A DNA stretch of 51,806 nt from Acidobacteriota bacterium (GTDB taxonomy: Bacteria > Acidobacteriota > Terriglobia > Acidiferrales > UBA7541). The stretch lies in contig PMTV01000040.1 in assembly GCA_003167215.1 (NCBI GenBank), forward strand, positions 74,410 through 126,215. The letters run 5' to 3'. The first letter of the stretch is position 1. Each line of letters starts with the position of its first letter. The notes below the pieces were generated by a model. That model was not told the DNA's origin. It worked only from the letters and a program-made list of their open reading frames with translations, and ran no database searches. Positions 51,652-51,806 of this stretch are shown here, one piece after another. Position numbers and translations under genes: made by a program.

Positions 51652-51806
51652 ATGGCGCGCTTTAGAGTCTTCCGCTTGGCGGCGATTGCAACTCTTACCC
51701 TTCTTGGCGTTCCGCAGCCTCTTGTCCGCGCTCAAGAGAAACAAGCCGCAAAAAACACCTCAGCTGCGGCACCAGCCGCGGCTGAGGCGAAGCCTTCCGA
51801 ATACGC
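51652..51806 (+). CDS. Secreted protein, N-terminal part (3' end outside window)
   Basis: 51 codons are visible before the window ends. A clear Sec signal peptide ('FRLAAIATLTLLGVPQPLVRA' region, probable cleavage before QEKQ) is followed by an Ala/Lys-rich linker. The ATG has GAGG about 8 nt upstream, and a CRP-type operator and -10 box precede it. Function cannot be told. Its place in the Crp/hydrogenase neighbourhood hints at a role in hydrogen metabolism or envelope electron transfer, which is inference. Confidence 0.7.
   Translation, partial: MARFRVFRLAAIATLTLLGVPQPLVRAQEKQAAKNTSAAAPAAAEAKPSEY

Noticed and set aside
1-51806. CRISPR arrays or insertion-sequence ends
   Set aside because: No regularly spaced repeats, cas genes or transposase frames were seen; the only mobile-element signals are the tRNA repeats and the integrase fragment.

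Overview
The window reads as the chromosome of a soil-type member of the Acidobacteriota (inference, not proven). Pointers are the moderately high GC, a TonB-dependent receptor with an N-terminal carboxypeptidase-regulatory domain, a MerR-type DNA-binding domain fused to TPR repeats, DUF899, DUF2182 and DUF885 proteins, an SSS symporter, and a complete uptake-type [NiFe]-hydrogenase operon. Gene density is high and most genes carry recognisable Shine-Dalgarno sequences.

Layout. (1) 1-3290: the 3' part of an AraC-type regulator, then a DUF899 - DUF2182 - DUF899 cassette. (2) 3697-24312: a genomic island of about 20.5 kb inserted at an intact tRNA-Pro(TGG) gene. Its ends are an exact 51-bp direct repeat of the tRNA 3' half (3723-3773 and 24262-24312). 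A truncated tyrosine integrase next to the tRNA is fused to a truncated SNF2-type helicase. The cargo is a minus-strand set (response regulator, histidine kinase, TonB-dependent receptor, secreted metallophosphoesterase, YncE-like propeller, outer-membrane barrel), two small genes, a second two-component system, a mannose-type glycosylation set (GT2, Gmd, GT-C membrane protein), a PQQ-type propeller and a VirB10-like secreted protein. (3) 24336-39571: housekeeping and accessory genes: symporter, cupin, Ogt, DUF1223, DUF885 peptidase, MerR-TPR, a NarL-type two-component pair, a TPR protein, a ClC channel/antiporter, PilZ, DinB and RecQ. (4) 39730-39833: two broken 5' tRNA halves (His-like and Pro-like). 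(5) 40082-50098: a compact minus-strand operon hyaA-hyaB-hyaC-hyaD-hypC-hypD-hypE-hypA-hypB-hypF. It encodes a Tat-exported, cytochrome-b-linked group 1 [NiFe] hydrogenase and its whole maturation set. (6) 50319-51161: a divergent Crp/Fnr regulator, then the start of a secreted-protein gene leaving the window at 51652.

How the parts work together. The hydrogenase should oxidise H2 on the outer face of the cytoplasmic membrane and pass electrons through HyaC to the quinone pool. HypA-F build the NiFe(CN)2CO centre and HyaD trims the large subunit. The adjacent Crp/Fnr protein has a CRP-like recognition helix. Two perfect TGTGAC-N4-GTCACA palindromes lie either side of it, one in the hyaA/crp divergent promoter and one upstream of the last gene, so a small local regulon is likely. 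The small subunit is unusual: the second cysteine of its proximal-cluster CxxC motif is asparagine. In the island, the first two-component pair plus receptor, phosphatase and propeller look like a sensed nutrient-scavenging unit, with phosphate esters the best guess.
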